A program made the position numbers and the translations under genes. A stretch of DNA of 34,721 nt. It comes from an uncultured bacterium (lineage in GTDB: Bacteria > Bacteroidota > Bacteroidia > Bacteroidales > JACABE01). The stretch lies in NCBI GenBank assembly GCA_903911455.1, contig CAIWDQ010000623.1, positions 1-34,721 on the forward strand. The letters are read 5' to 3'. The notes below the pieces were generated by a model. The model was not told the DNA's origin. It ran no database searches and was given only the letters and a program-made list of their open reading frames with translations. Position 1 is the first letter of the stretch; each line of letters begins with the position of its first letter. Positions 6,741 to 14,160 of this stretch are shown here, piece by piece.

Positions 6741-8150
6741 ATGACAGATTCTAATCTAACATACAAAGTAGCTGACATTAAATTAGCGGATTGGGGCAGA
6801 AAAGAAATAGAAATTGCCGAGAAAGAGATGCCGGGTTTGATGTCTTTAAGAAAGAAATATGGTGCTGAGAAACCATTAAAGGGTGCCAGAATTACCGGTT
6901 CTCTTCACATGACGATTCAAACTGCAGTCTTAATTGAAACATTGACAGAATTAGGTGCTGATGTTCGTTGGGCAAGTTGTAATATCTTTTCAACTCAGGA
7001 TCATGCAGCAGCAGCGATTGCAGCAGCAGGTATTCCTGTGTTTGCCTGGAAAGGTGAAACTCTTGAAGAGTATTGGTGGTGCACTAATCAGGCATTAGCT
7101 TTTCCTGGCGGCAAAGGTCCTAACTTGATTGTGGACGATGGTGGCGATGCTACCCTCTTTATTCACATTGGTTTCAAGGCTGAGAAAGATGCAAGTGTTT
7201 TAGATAAAACTCCTGAGAGCAGAGAAGAAGGAATTATTTTAAATGCATTAAAAGATATCTTAAAAGAAGATAATCAAAGATGGACTAAGGTAGTTGCTGA
7301 GCTTAAAGGTGTTTCTGAAGAAACTACAACAGGTGTTCATCGTCTGTACCAGATGATGGAAAAGGGTGAATTATTGATCCCTGCTATCAATGTTAACGAT
7401 TCAGTTACTAAATCTAAGTTTGATAACCTTTACGGATGTCGCGAATCTTTGGCTGACGGTATTAAACGTGCTACAGATGTTATGATTGCCGGCAAAGTTG
7501 TTATCGTTTTAGGTTATGGTGATGTTGGTAAGGGTTGTGCACATTCAATGCGCTCTTACGGTGCCAGAGTTATCGTTACCGAGATTGATCCTATCTGTGC
7601 TTTACAAGCTGCAATGGAAGGTTTTGAAGTAAATACCATGAACGATGCAGTTACCGAAGGTAATATATTTGTAACTACTACAGGTAATAAAGATGTAATC
7701 ACTGTTGAGCACATGGCTCGCATGAAAGATCAGGCAATTGTATGTAATATTGGCCATTTTGACAACGAAATTCAAGTTGATTTGCTTAATGAATTTCCTG
7801 GTATTAATATGATCAATATCAAACCTCAGGTTGATAAGTATATTTTCCCTGACGGACATGCTATCTTCATGTTAGCTGAAGGTCGTTTGGTTAATTTAGG
7901 TTGTGCTACAGGTCATCCTTCTTTTGTAATGAGTAATTCTTTCACAAATCAGACCTTAGCTCAGTTAGATCTTTGGAAAAACAAGTTTGAAATTGGTGTT
8001 TATCGTCTTTCAAAACAATTAGACGAAGAAGTTGCTCGTTTACATTTAGAAAATATAGGTGTAAAGCTAACTAAACTTACTCCCGAACAGGCTGCTTACA
8101 TCAGCGTACCTGTTGAAGGACCATACAAAGCGGATCACTACCGTTACTAG
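6741..8150 (+). CDS. ahcY: Adenosylhomocysteinase (S-adenosyl-L-homocysteine hydrolase)
   Basis: NAD-dependent cytoplasmic enzyme that splits S-adenosylhomocysteine into adenosine and homocysteine, relieving product inhibition of methyltransferases in the methyl cycle. The 469-residue protein has the substrate-binding N-terminal region (SLHMTIQTAVLIETL, about 54-68), DDGGDAT (132-138), the NAD-binding loop GYGDVGKG (258-265), and the conserved C-terminal tail ending KADHYRY. It is complete, at the length of the longer bacterial form. A strong promoter lies just upstream. Downstream is a duplicated 63-bp segment and then a strong hairpin terminator, so the gene is probably monocistronic. Confidence 0.97.
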   Translation: MTDSNLTYKVADIKLADWGRKEIEIAEKEMPGLMSLRKKYGAEKPLKGARITGSLHMTIQTAVLIETLTELGADVRWASCNIFSTQDHAAAAIAAAGIPVFAWKGETLEEYWWCTNQALAFPGGKGPNLIVDDGGDATLFIHIGFKAEKDASVLDKTPESREEGIILNALKDILKEDNQRWTKVVAELKGVSEETTTGVHRLYQMMEKGELLIPAINVNDSVTKSKFDNLYGCRESLADGIKRATDVMIAGKVVIVLGYGDVGKGCAHSMRSYGARVIVTEIDPICALQAAMEGFEVNTMNDAVTEGNIFVTTTGNKDVITVEHMARMKDQAIVCNIGHFDNEIQVDLLNEFPGINMINIKPQVDKYIFPDGHAIFMLAEGRLVNLGCATGHPSFVMSNSFTNQTLAQLDLWKNKFEIGVYRLSKQLDEEVARLHLENIGVKLTKLTPEQAAYISVPVEGPYKADHYRY

Positions 8151-8154
8151 AAGA

Positions 8155-8280
8155 AGAAAGTGCCTTGAGTACTTGGATTGCCTTGAGTACTTAGAGTTAT
8201 AAAGGCAATTAATAATAAGAAAGTGTCTTGAGTACTTGGATTACTTAGAGTATTTAGAGTTGAAAAGGCATTAAATAATA
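8155..8280. repeat. 63-bp direct duplication downstream of ahcY
   Basis: Copies at 8155-8217 and 8218-8280 each run from AGAAAGTG(C/T)CTTGAGTACTTGG to an AATAATA end. They are head to tail with no gap and differ at about a dozen positions. Inside, the reverse strand shows 9-bp units (ACTCTAAGT, ACTCAAGGC, AATCCAAGT) of the same family as 3036-3077. The duplication lies between the ahcY stop and its terminator, so it is in the 3' untranslated RNA. Confidence 0.85.
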
Positions 8281-8282
8281 TT

Positions 8283-8319
8283 AAAGCTCTGTCATTTACT
8301 TGGCAGAGCTTTTTGTTTT
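8283..8319 (+). terminator. ahcY rho-independent terminator
   Basis: The stem AAAGCTCTGTC (8283-8293) pairs with GGCAGAGCTTT (8302-8312) with one G-U pair. It is followed by TTTTGTTTT. It lies 133 bp after the ahcY stop, past the 63-bp duplication. Confidence 0.85.
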
Positions 8320-8355
8320 AGTATGAATATGTATTAATTCATCATTTTCTTAAAT

Positions 8356-8391
8356 ACTCTAAGTACTCTAAGTATTATAAATACTCTATGA
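8356..8391. repeat. Tandem 9-bp repeat, second plus-oriented locus
   Basis: ACTCTAAGT occurs twice in tandem (8356-8373), followed by ATTATAAAT and ACTCTATGA in the same 9-bp phase. The unit is the same as at 3036-3077. A further degenerate stretch at about 8620-8655 (GCACTTAAAGTACTTTAGGC) keeps a similar spacing. Confidence 0.75.
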
Positions 8392-8473
8392 ACTTTTTCT
8401 ATCTTCTTTTTTATCTTAAATTAAATTACATTTATTAATAAGATAAGAAAGAACAGAATAAGAAAGACAATAA

Positions 8474-8536
8474 TTTCCCTTTCGGGGAAAGAATAATTAT
8501 GTTAGACCTAACAGGTTTCCAAAACCTGATAGGTCT
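8474..8536. repeat. Two hairpins: TTTCCC…GGGGAAA and AGACCTAACAGGTTT…AAACCTGATAGGTCT
   Basis: The first is a short stem (8474-8479 with 8484-8490). The second is a 15-bp inverted repeat (8504-8518 with 8522-8536) with a single mismatch and a 3-nt loop. The second resembles the CCTGTCAGG palindromes at 2332-2437 in its core (CCTAACAGGTTT). It is probably a dispersed palindromic repeat; there is no U-tract for a classical terminator. Confidence 0.7.
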
Positions 8537-8778
8537 TAATCATTCAAATCACAATTATATTTATATCTGCGAAAGCATTCTTAATAACATTGGGCATTTC
8601 CTGCCTGCCGGTAAGCAAGGTAGGCACTTAAAGTACTTTAGGCACTCTTTGTTTTAGTATGATTTATTATTTATAACAAGAGGAAATGGATAATTTATTT
8701 CTAAAATAAATAATTTTAGATGGCAATTTTATCAATACAATTTCCATTAATAAAGACTCAGATTTCAAATTAGGCAGT

Positions 8779-9009
8779 CGAGGTCTCAACTTTGTCATTG
8801 GAAGTCTCAACTTCATCAGTGGAGGTCTCGGAAGAGTCATTGGAAGTCTCAACTTCATCAGTGGAGGTCTCGGAAGAGTCATCCGAAGTCTCGGAAGAGT
8901 CATTGGAAGTCTCAACTTCGTTAATGGAAGTCTCAACTTCGTTAGTTGAAGTCTCAACTTCATTAGTGGAAGCCTCAACTTCATCATTGGAAGTCTCGAC
9001 TGCTATTTC
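8779..9009. repeat. Array A: 11 tandem units of exactly 21 bp
   Basis: Units start at 8779, 8800, 8821, 8842, 8863, 8884, 8905, 8926, 8947, 8968 and 8989 with no insertion or deletion. Two variants occur: GGAAGTCTCAACTTC… (type 1) and GGAGGTCTCGGAAGAG… (type 2). In the first half they partly alternate (1,2,1,2,2), and then type 1 predominates. Most type 1 units contain a small dyad, GAAGT-CTCA-ACTTC. The array lies between the convergent 3' ends of ahcY and pyrD. Low-complexity frames are open on both strands only because 21 is divisible by three; none has a convincing start, and I do not call a gene. Confidence 0.95.
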
Positions 9010-9111
9010 ACACCCTTATATCTAATTATGATAAGAATGAAGTTGTGATAATTGTGTAATGTAGCTTAAGCAACTCATATTATCTATTAAAAAACAAGAA
9101 TAATTAACAAC

Positions 9112-9147
9112 AAAAAACCGCTTAACAGTAAAAGAACTATTAAGCGG
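9112..9147 (-). terminator. Terminator of the pyrD cluster
   Basis: An 8-bp stem CCGCTTAA (9118-9125) pairs with TTAAGCGG (9140-9147). On the minus strand it is followed directly by TTTTTTG. It therefore suits the pyrK-pyrD transcript, about 110 bp after the pyrD stop. A weaker T-run on the plus side could make it bidirectional. Confidence 0.8.
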
Positions 9148-9182
9148 TAACATTTTTTCTTTATAAAAATTAATTCACTTTA

Positions 9183-9256
9183 AATCTAAATCATTAAATC
9201 ACAAATTTACTATATCACCAAATCTCTAAATCACCATATCACCAAATCACCAAATA
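9183..9256. repeat. Tandem 8-bp repeat (GATTTGGT type) just after pyrD
   Basis: Read on the minus strand from the pyrD end, about nine 8-bp units follow in phase: GATTTGGT twice, GATATGGT, GATTTAGA, GATTTGGT, GATATAGT, AAATTTGT, GATTTAAT, GATTTAGA. It lies in the 3' untranslated region of the pyrD transcript, between the stop codon and the terminator. Confidence 0.8.
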
Positions 9257-9257
9257 C

Positions 9258-10166
9258 TTATCTTAATCCCCCAATGATATCATAAACAGAGTTATGGCGA
9301 TGTCGACGGAGGTAATCTTCAATACCATCAATAATTTTAACAGATACTGCCGGATCAATGAAGTTAGCGGTACCGATCTGGATAGCAGTAGCTCCGCAAA
9401 GCAGAAATTCAATAGCATCAGTGGCAGTCATAATGCCACCCATACCAATTACAGGTATCTTTACAGCTTTCGAAACTTGCCAAACCATACGTAAAGCAAT
9501 AGGTTTAACGGCAGGGCCTGACAAACCACCTGTTATAGTTGACAAAAGAGGTCTTTTACGTTCGGCATCAATTGCCATCCCTAATAAGGTATTAATTAAA
9601 GAAACCGAATCGGCACCAGCAGCTTCAACAGCCACAGCCATCTCGGCAATATTGGTTACATTTGGCGAAAGCTTCACAATTAAAGTCTTCTTGTAAACTT
9701 CTCGTATCGCTTTTGTTACAGTACTTGCCGAATGGCAACTAGTACCAAAAGCCATACCGCCTTCTTTAACATTAGGACACGAAATATTAAGCTCAATAGC
9801 AGGTATTTTATCCAACTCATTAAGTTTAGATGCCACCTCAATGTACTCTTCAACAGTTGAGCCCGAAACATTAACGATAAAATGAGTATCAATATCCTTG
9901 ATGCGAGGATAAATATCGGAGATAAAGTAATCAACGCCTTTGTTTTGCAATCCAACAGCATTCAGCATTCCCATTGGAGTTTCGGCCATGCGTGGATACG
10001 CGTTGCCTTCGCGATGTGCACCTGTAGTTCCTTTAACAAAAATGCCGCCCAACCTTGCAATATCAAAGAAATCAGTAAACTCTTCGCCGTAACCGAATGT
10101 TCCCGATGCCGTCATCACAGGATTCTTAAGATATAAATCTTTTATAGTAACGCCTAAATCAATCAT
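9258..10166 (-). CDS. pyrD: Dihydroorotate dehydrogenase, class 1B catalytic subunit
   Basis: FMN-containing TIM-barrel enzyme that oxidises dihydroorotate to orotate in pyrimidine synthesis. With PyrK it forms the NAD-dependent class 1B enzyme. The 302 residues show MTASGTFGYG (18-27), NAVGLQN (69-75), and the active-site loop NISCPNVKEGG with catalytic Cys130. A Cys here, rather than Ser, marks class 1. The FMN-phosphate loops GGLSGPAV and GMGGI are also present. The pyrK gene lies 12 bp upstream on the same strand, as expected for the heterotetramer. The gene is complete. Confidence 0.97.
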   Translation of the reverse strand: MIDLGVTIKDLYLKNPVMTASGTFGYGEEFTDFFDIARLGGIFVKGTTGAHREGNAYPRMAETPMGMLNAVGLQNKGVDYFISDIYPRIKDIDTHFIVNVSGSTVEEYIEVASKLNELDKIPAIELNISCPNVKEGGMAFGTSCHSASTVTKAIREVYKKTLIVKLSPNVTNIAEMAVAVEAAGADSVSLINTLLGMAIDAERKRPLLSTITGGLSGPAVKPIALRMVWQVSKAVKIPVIGMGGIMTATDAIEFLLCGATAIQIGTANFIDPAVSVKIIDGIEDYLRRHRHNSVYDIIGGLR

Positions 10167-10178
10167 ACTAATGTTTTA

Positions 10179-10955
10179 TTAAATCCAACCAACCAGCTCT
10201 TTAGAATTATAAATCGGTCCTTCGGTACATGTACATTTATTACCATGTCGGGTCTCAACCACACAACACAAACAAGCACCTATGCCACAAGCCATCATGT
10301 TCTCAAGCGAAACTTCACAAGGTTTGCCATGTAGAACTGCAAATCTTGAGATAGCTTTCATCATAGCCAGTGGGCCACAGGTATATACCATTGAATACTC
10401 AAACTTTTTAGCTTTAAACAAACTGTGTTCGGTAACCAAACCTCTCTCACCCAAAGAACCATCCATTGTAGTGATGAAAACATCACCATATTTACGATAT
10501 TCATCTGGCTCAATGATGTCTCCCTTGCTTGCACCACCAATCAAAGTAGTAACTTTATAATTTCTTTCGGATAAATATCTTGAAAGATATAATAAAGGAG
10601 CAATACCACAACCACCTCCTACTAAAAGCAGGTTGTCTTCGTGTGGTTTGCTGAACCAATTGCCTAATGGATAGATAATATTCAATTTCTCGCCACTCTT
10701 AATATGACTTAAAGTATTGGTACCCTCACCTAACTTCTGTATAAGTAGCTTAATAGTGTTTTCTTCGGTATTAATGTCGTGTATAGAAATAGGACGACGC
10801 AGAAAAACATTTTTATTCCCCTTAATCTCCACCTGAACAAACTGTCCGGGAATGATTTCGGGTAGCACATCGGGTGCTTTGAGTTCTAATATATAATAAT
10901 GAGTGTTGATGTTTCGTCGTCCAACAACCAACATATCGTGAATAAACTTCTTCAT
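10179..10955 (-). CDS. pyrK: Dihydroorotate dehydrogenase electron transfer subunit
   Basis: Iron-sulfur flavoprotein that passes electrons from PyrD to NAD+. The 258 residues form an FAD domain with FLRRPISI (51-58), an NAD domain with VGGGCGIAPL (112-121) and YTCGP (191-195), and a C-terminal [2Fe-2S] domain with cysteines at 223, 228, 230/231 and 241/243 in ACGIGACLCC…CTC. It is translated just before pyrD. A Nim-like flavoprotein gene ends 30 bp upstream on the same strand, so these genes may share a transcript. Confidence 0.96.
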   Translation of the reverse strand: MKKFIHDMLVVGRRNINTHYYILELKAPDVLPEIIPGQFVQVEIKGNKNVFLRRPISIHDINTEENTIKLLIQKLGEGTNTLSHIKSGEKLNIIYPLGNWFSKPHEDNLLLVGGGCGIAPLLYLSRYLSERNYKVTTLIGGASKGDIIEPDEYRKYGDVFITTMDGSLGERGLVTEHSLFKAKKFEYSMVYTCGPLAMMKAISRFAVLHGKPCEVSLENMMACGIGACLCCVVETRHGNKCTCTEGPIYNSKELVGWI

Positions 10956-10985
10956 TTAATAATATTTAGTAAAAATAATAATAGA

Positions 10986-11447
10986 TTACATCCCTCTGTT
11001 TCTTCCACTTATTTCTTCAATATTAACAACAAAACAAACAACATTTTTAATAGCCGGAGCCGAATATTCAAATGTCTTGTTGGTATATTTAAGCATTACT
11101 TTGTTCATCATATCAATCTTCTTCTCAATATCCTCTTCAAAAACTACCTTACCACTTACAACAACGCTCTTGTATAACATACTATAACTACATGCAACAG
11201 TCTCATGCTGATGAAAAAGCTTATGCCCGATACTAAAAGCAATGCATACATCAGGATTTTCTCTGAGAATCTCTAATTTCTTACCATAATTACCTGAATG
11301 CAAATAGATCTTGTTGTTTTCGTAAGCAAAATTATAAGGCAACACATAAGGCTTGCCTTCCTTATCAATCATACTTAAATAACAAACCTCACACGTATTG
11401 ATAACTTCCTCCAGTTCGCTATGTTTCTCAATTACTGTAGTCTTCAT
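10986..11447 (-). CDS. Pyridoxamine 5'-phosphate oxidase-family (Nim-like) flavoprotein
   Basis: A small (153-residue) split-barrel protein expected to bind FMN or a related cofactor. The pattern VCYLSMIDKEGKPYVLPYNFAYENNKIYLHSG at the N terminus, followed by …CSYSMLYKSVVVSGKVVF, is typical of the group that includes NimA nitroimidazole reductases. True PdxH function is unlikely, because the protein is too short and lacks the PdxH C-terminal region. The start ATG overlaps the stop of the upstream holin-like gene (ATGA at 11447-11444), so translation is coupled. The physiological substrate is unknown. Confidence 0.85.
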   Translation of the reverse strand: MKTTVIEKHSELEEVINTCEVCYLSMIDKEGKPYVLPYNFAYENNKIYLHSGNYGKKLEILRENPDVCIAFSIGHKLFHQHETVACSYSMLYKSVVVSGKVVFEEDIEKKIDMMNKVMLKYTNKTFEYSAPAIKNVVCFVVNIEEISGRNRGM

Positions 11448-11818
11448 TCTTTATATTTTTTAATAACAACCTTGCCGGATTTAAGTTTATCAGGCAATTC
11501 TAATACAAAAGTGATTAGTGATAGTATAATACTGAATAAAATTGCTGTTCCAAAGCTCCGAACTTCAAAATCTTTGACAATATATGAAGTAAGTTCAATC
11601 ATAAATGCATTAAGTATTAGTAAAAATAATCCCAGAGTAAATATTGTTGCAGGTATTGTTAGTATTAACAGTAATGGTTTCAGGAAAGTATTTAGTAACG
11701 AAAGTACAACCGCAACAATGATTGCTGTGATAAAATTGGGCACATATATACCCGGGAGTAGCTTTGCTGTGATGACAACAGCAAAAGATGTAACTATTAT
11801 TTTATAGATAAATTTCAT
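11444..11818 (-). CDS. Holin-like membrane protein (PF04020 / YvlD-type)
   Basis: A 124-residue protein with about four hydrophobic segments: ~4-24, a second short one ~27-45, ~50-75 with the motif NTFLKPLLLILTIPATIFTLGLFLLILNAFMI split across segments, and ~93-114. It matches the 'Mycobacterial 4 TMS phage holin superfamily IV' family, which is a chromosomal membrane protein family in most bacteria and not evidence of phage. The NTFLKP…P…LG…N motif is the family hallmark. A TAGTTTTG -7 element (minus, 11883-11876) lies upstream, and this gene is probably first in the cluster leading to pyrK-pyrD. The function is unknown. Confidence 0.85.
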   Translation of the reverse strand: MKFIYKIIVTSFAVVITAKLLPGIYVPNFITAIIVAVVLSLLNTFLKPLLLILTIPATIFTLGLFLLILNAFMIELTSYIVKDFEVRSFGTAILFSIILSLITFVLELPDKLKSGKVVIKKYKE

Positions 11819-12072
11819 AATATTATGTATTTACTGTCTTTAATTGCTTAAAGAACTTGTTAAAATAATTCTGTACAAAACTAATAATTTTTCATGATTT
11901 AAAAGAGATAAAATTAAATAGTTTAATTTAAGCGATCTTGTTTTTATTTATCAATACAATATTCTTTAACAAATTAAGTTCTTATTAACAAATGACTGTT
12001 CAAAAATAAGTTGAAAAGATAGTTTTACTATCAGTATAAAGTACTAATTTTAAGAACTAAAATAATGTAACA

Positions 12073-12801
12073 ATGATTGGAATAATTTTGCAAATAACAC
12101 AAGCCGCAACTAACGTTGGGGACACCATTAACAAAGTAGCAAATCAAGTGGTTAATACTCCAGTGGCACCACCAAAAGAGGAAGCAATTACAATAATGAA
12201 CCTCGTAATAAAAGGTGGCTGGATAATGATACCAATCGTTATTTTGTCGTTAATTACAGTATATGTTTTTATAGAAAGATATATTGCGATTAAAAAAGCG
12301 TCAAGAGAAGAAGCTAATTTCATGAATAATATTCGTGATTTTATAGTAAATGATCGCCTTGATTCTGCAACAGCTTTGTGTAAATCAACCGACAGTCCTA
12401 TTGCCCGTATGACAGAAAAAGGATTGTCACGTTTAGGTCGTCCGCTTAAAGATATTGAAGAATCAATTGAGATAGTCGGTAAGTTTGAGGTATATAAACT
12501 TGAAAAGAACCTTGCTATCCTTGCAATTATTGCAGGTATAGCACCTATGTTCGGGTTTATCGGAACAATTATCGGTGTAATTAAGATCTTCCACGACATT
12601 TCCATAGCAGGAGATGTAAGTATTTCAAGTGTTTCGGCAGGACTTTATACTAAGATGGTGTCAAGTGCTTCGGGACTTATTGTTGGTATCGTAGCTTTTG
12701 TATGCTATCATTGGTTGAGTATAATGATAGAAAAGATTGTTCAGAAAATGGAATACAATGCGATGAACTTTATTGATTTCTTACAAGAACCAACACGATG
12801 A
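12073..12801 (+). CDS. exbB: MotA/TolQ/ExbB proton channel family protein
   Basis: Inner-membrane proton-channel subunit that powers TonB. The 242 residues have three main membrane segments (about 47-68, 148-172 and 195-220) with a long cytoplasmic loop between the first two. The conserved MotA/TolQ/ExbB signature GIAPMFGFIGTIIGVIKIF and the SAGLYTKMVSSASGLIVGIVAF segment are present. The N-terminal extension has a short hydrophobic stretch (MIGIILQITQA), possibly a signal-like or extra membrane element common in Bacteroidota homologues. The exbD ATG overlaps its stop by 4 bp, so the three genes form one operon. Confidence 0.94.
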   Translation: MIGIILQITQAATNVGDTINKVANQVVNTPVAPPKEEAITIMNLVIKGGWIMIPIVILSLITVYVFIERYIAIKKASREEANFMNNIRDFIVNDRLDSATALCKSTDSPIARMTEKGLSRLGRPLKDIEESIEIVGKFEVYKLEKNLAILAIIAGIAPMFGFIGTIIGVIKIFHDISIAGDVSISSVSAGLYTKMVSSASGLIVGIVAFVCYHWLSIMIEKIVQKMEYNAMNFIDFLQEPTR

Positions 12802-13208
12802 AACTTCGCAGGAAAAATAAAACAACAATAGAAGTAGCCACATCTTCAATGAACGACATCATGTTCTTCCTGATGTTGTTCTTCTTGATTATGTCTACTT
12901 TGCTTAATCCGAATGTGATTAAGCTATCGTTGCCAAGTTCACAGCATCCGGGTAGAGTTAACACTAAAGAAATAAGTTTATCGGTTACTAAAGAGATGAA
13001 TTACTTTATTAACAACAGACAGATTCCTTTTAGTAATCTGGAAGCAGAGTTGATTACAGAACTTAAAGGTGCACAAGAAGCAACAGTTATACTTCGTTGT
13101 GATAACTCTCTTACGGTTCAGAATCTAGTGGATGTATTGGAGATTGGAAATAAGTTAAGGGTAAAGATGATACTTGCAACTAAAGCATCAAATGGAACAA
13201 AGAACTGA
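12798..13208 (+). CDS. exbD: ExbD/TolR family transport protein
   Basis: Second motor subunit, 136 residues: a short cytoplasmic tail, one membrane helix (about 19-35) with the essential Asp20 in MNDIMFFLMLFFLI, and a periplasmic domain with ILRCDNSLTVQNLVDVLEIG. Asp20 is the predicted proton carrier inside the ExbB pentamer. The start overlaps the exbB stop (ATGA at 12798-12801), which indicates coupled translation. The last codons overlap the tonB start. The gene is complete. Confidence 0.94.
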   Translation: MKLRRKNKTTIEVATSSMNDIMFFLMLFFLIMSTLLNPNVIKLSLPSSQHPGRVNTKEISLSVTKEMNYFINNRQIPFSNLEAELITELKGAQEATVILRCDNSLTVQNLVDVLEIGNKLRVKMILATKASNGTKN

Positions 13209-14109
13209 TAGTAAAGACGTCAAACGCCAAATACTGGGAGTTTCAGGAACGATCTTCTTTCATGCGTTGCTGATACTCTTACTATGGCTTGCTGTTCTTA
13301 AAACTCCTATCCCACCTTGGCCTGATGCAGGTGGAGGAGGCGGTGGCTTAGGTATTGAAGTTAACCTTGGCAACTCTGATAACGGTATGGGAATAAGTGA
13401 AGCTAACATTGCTTTCCCAGAGTTCAAAGAACAGGCACAGAATATTATCAATCCTGATCCGGTTGATTTAAAATCTCCTATTAAAGACAATCAGGAGAAT
13501 ATTATTACAGATGAAACAAGCACTGACAATGCTACTTCGTTAAAAACTAATAAAGAGAAAACTAATAAAAAGGTTGAAGTTAAGCACGACGAAGTTAAGA
13601 TTAATCAGAATGCTTTGTTTACTAAAACTAAAGGCGACGGCACTACCAATAAACAAGGCAATCAGGGTGATCCTAACGGTAATCCTAATAGTAAGAACTA
13701 TACTAAAGGAGGTGGTTCAGGTACAGGCCAGGGAACTGGAAATGGTTCGGGTATTGGTCCGGGTAATGGTTCAGGAACAGGTGGCGGGACTGGTTCAGGT
13801 GTAGGTACTGGTACAGGTCCTGGTAAGGGCCCTGGTATTTCTTATAGTTTATCTGGCAGGTCTAATAAATCTTTACCACATCCTAATTATAATTCTAATA
13901 GTAACGGAACTGTTGTTGTTAAAATATGGGTGAATAAAAATGGTCAGGTTACGCGAGTTCAGGAAGGTGTAAGTGGCACTACTACAACTGATCAGAATTT
14001 ATGGGCTCAGGCTCGGATTGCTGCTTTAAAAGCTACATTTAGTTCGGATGCTAATGCTCCTGAAGAACAAACCGGAACAATTACGTATCGTTTTATTCAT
14101 CAAAACTAA
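13192..14109 (+). CDS. tonB: TonB-like energy transducer with a Gly-rich spacer
   Basis: Periplasm-spanning protein that couples ExbB/ExbD to outer-membrane receptors. I prefer the ATG at 13192 (305 residues), which overlaps exbD by 17 bp; another ATG at 13174 would add six residues. It has one N-terminal membrane helix (about 12-32), then a Gly stretch (GGGGGGLG), a Lys/Asn-rich middle (TNKEKTNKKVEVKHDEVKIN), a long Gly-Ser/Thr spacer (GSGTGQGTGNGSGIGPG…) and a C-terminal TonB-like domain (…GTVVVKIWVNKNGQVTRVQEG … GTITYRFIHQN). The usual Pro-Lys/Pro-Glu spacer is missing, so the Gly repeats probably take its place. The assignment rests on the operon and the C-terminal domain. Confidence 0.88.
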   Translation: MEQRTDSKDVKRQILGVSGTIFFHALLILLLWLAVLKTPIPPWPDAGGGGGGLGIEVNLGNSDNGMGISEANIAFPEFKEQAQNIINPDPVDLKSPIKDNQENIITDETSTDNATSLKTNKEKTNKKVEVKHDEVKINQNALFTKTKGDGTTNKQGNQGDPNGNPNSKNYTKGGGSGTGQGTGNGSGIGPGNGSGTGGGTGSGVGTGTGPGKGPGISYSLSGRSNKSLPHPNYNSNSNGTVVVKIWVNKNGQVTRVQEGVSGTTTTDQNLWAQARIAALKATFSSDANAPEEQTGTITYRFIHQN

Positions 14110-14160
14110 GCTCCTTTTCATTTATTTATCTTACTTTTGCCTTTGTAATTAAATTCAACA

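Noticed and set aside
7602..7859. Minus-strand ORF inside ahcY
   Set aside because: It is antisense to a highly conserved enzyme and has no family features or promoter.
8667..9025. Low-complexity ORFs on both strands (Ser-Val-Glu-rich and Leu-Arg-Pro-rich heptads)
   Set aside because: They are open only because the 21-bp unit is divisible by three. The plus frame lacks an ATG, both strands are equally open, and no promoter is seen. The companion array at 19080-19331 shows that such arrays need not be coding.
11444..11818. Prophage remnant suggested by the 'phage holin' family name
   Set aside because: The PF04020 family is mostly chromosomal and no other phage gene is present.
13574..13804. 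Alternative-frame ORF inside tonB
   Set aside because: It is a shadow of the Gly-rich repeat read in another frame; composition and context support only the TonB frame.
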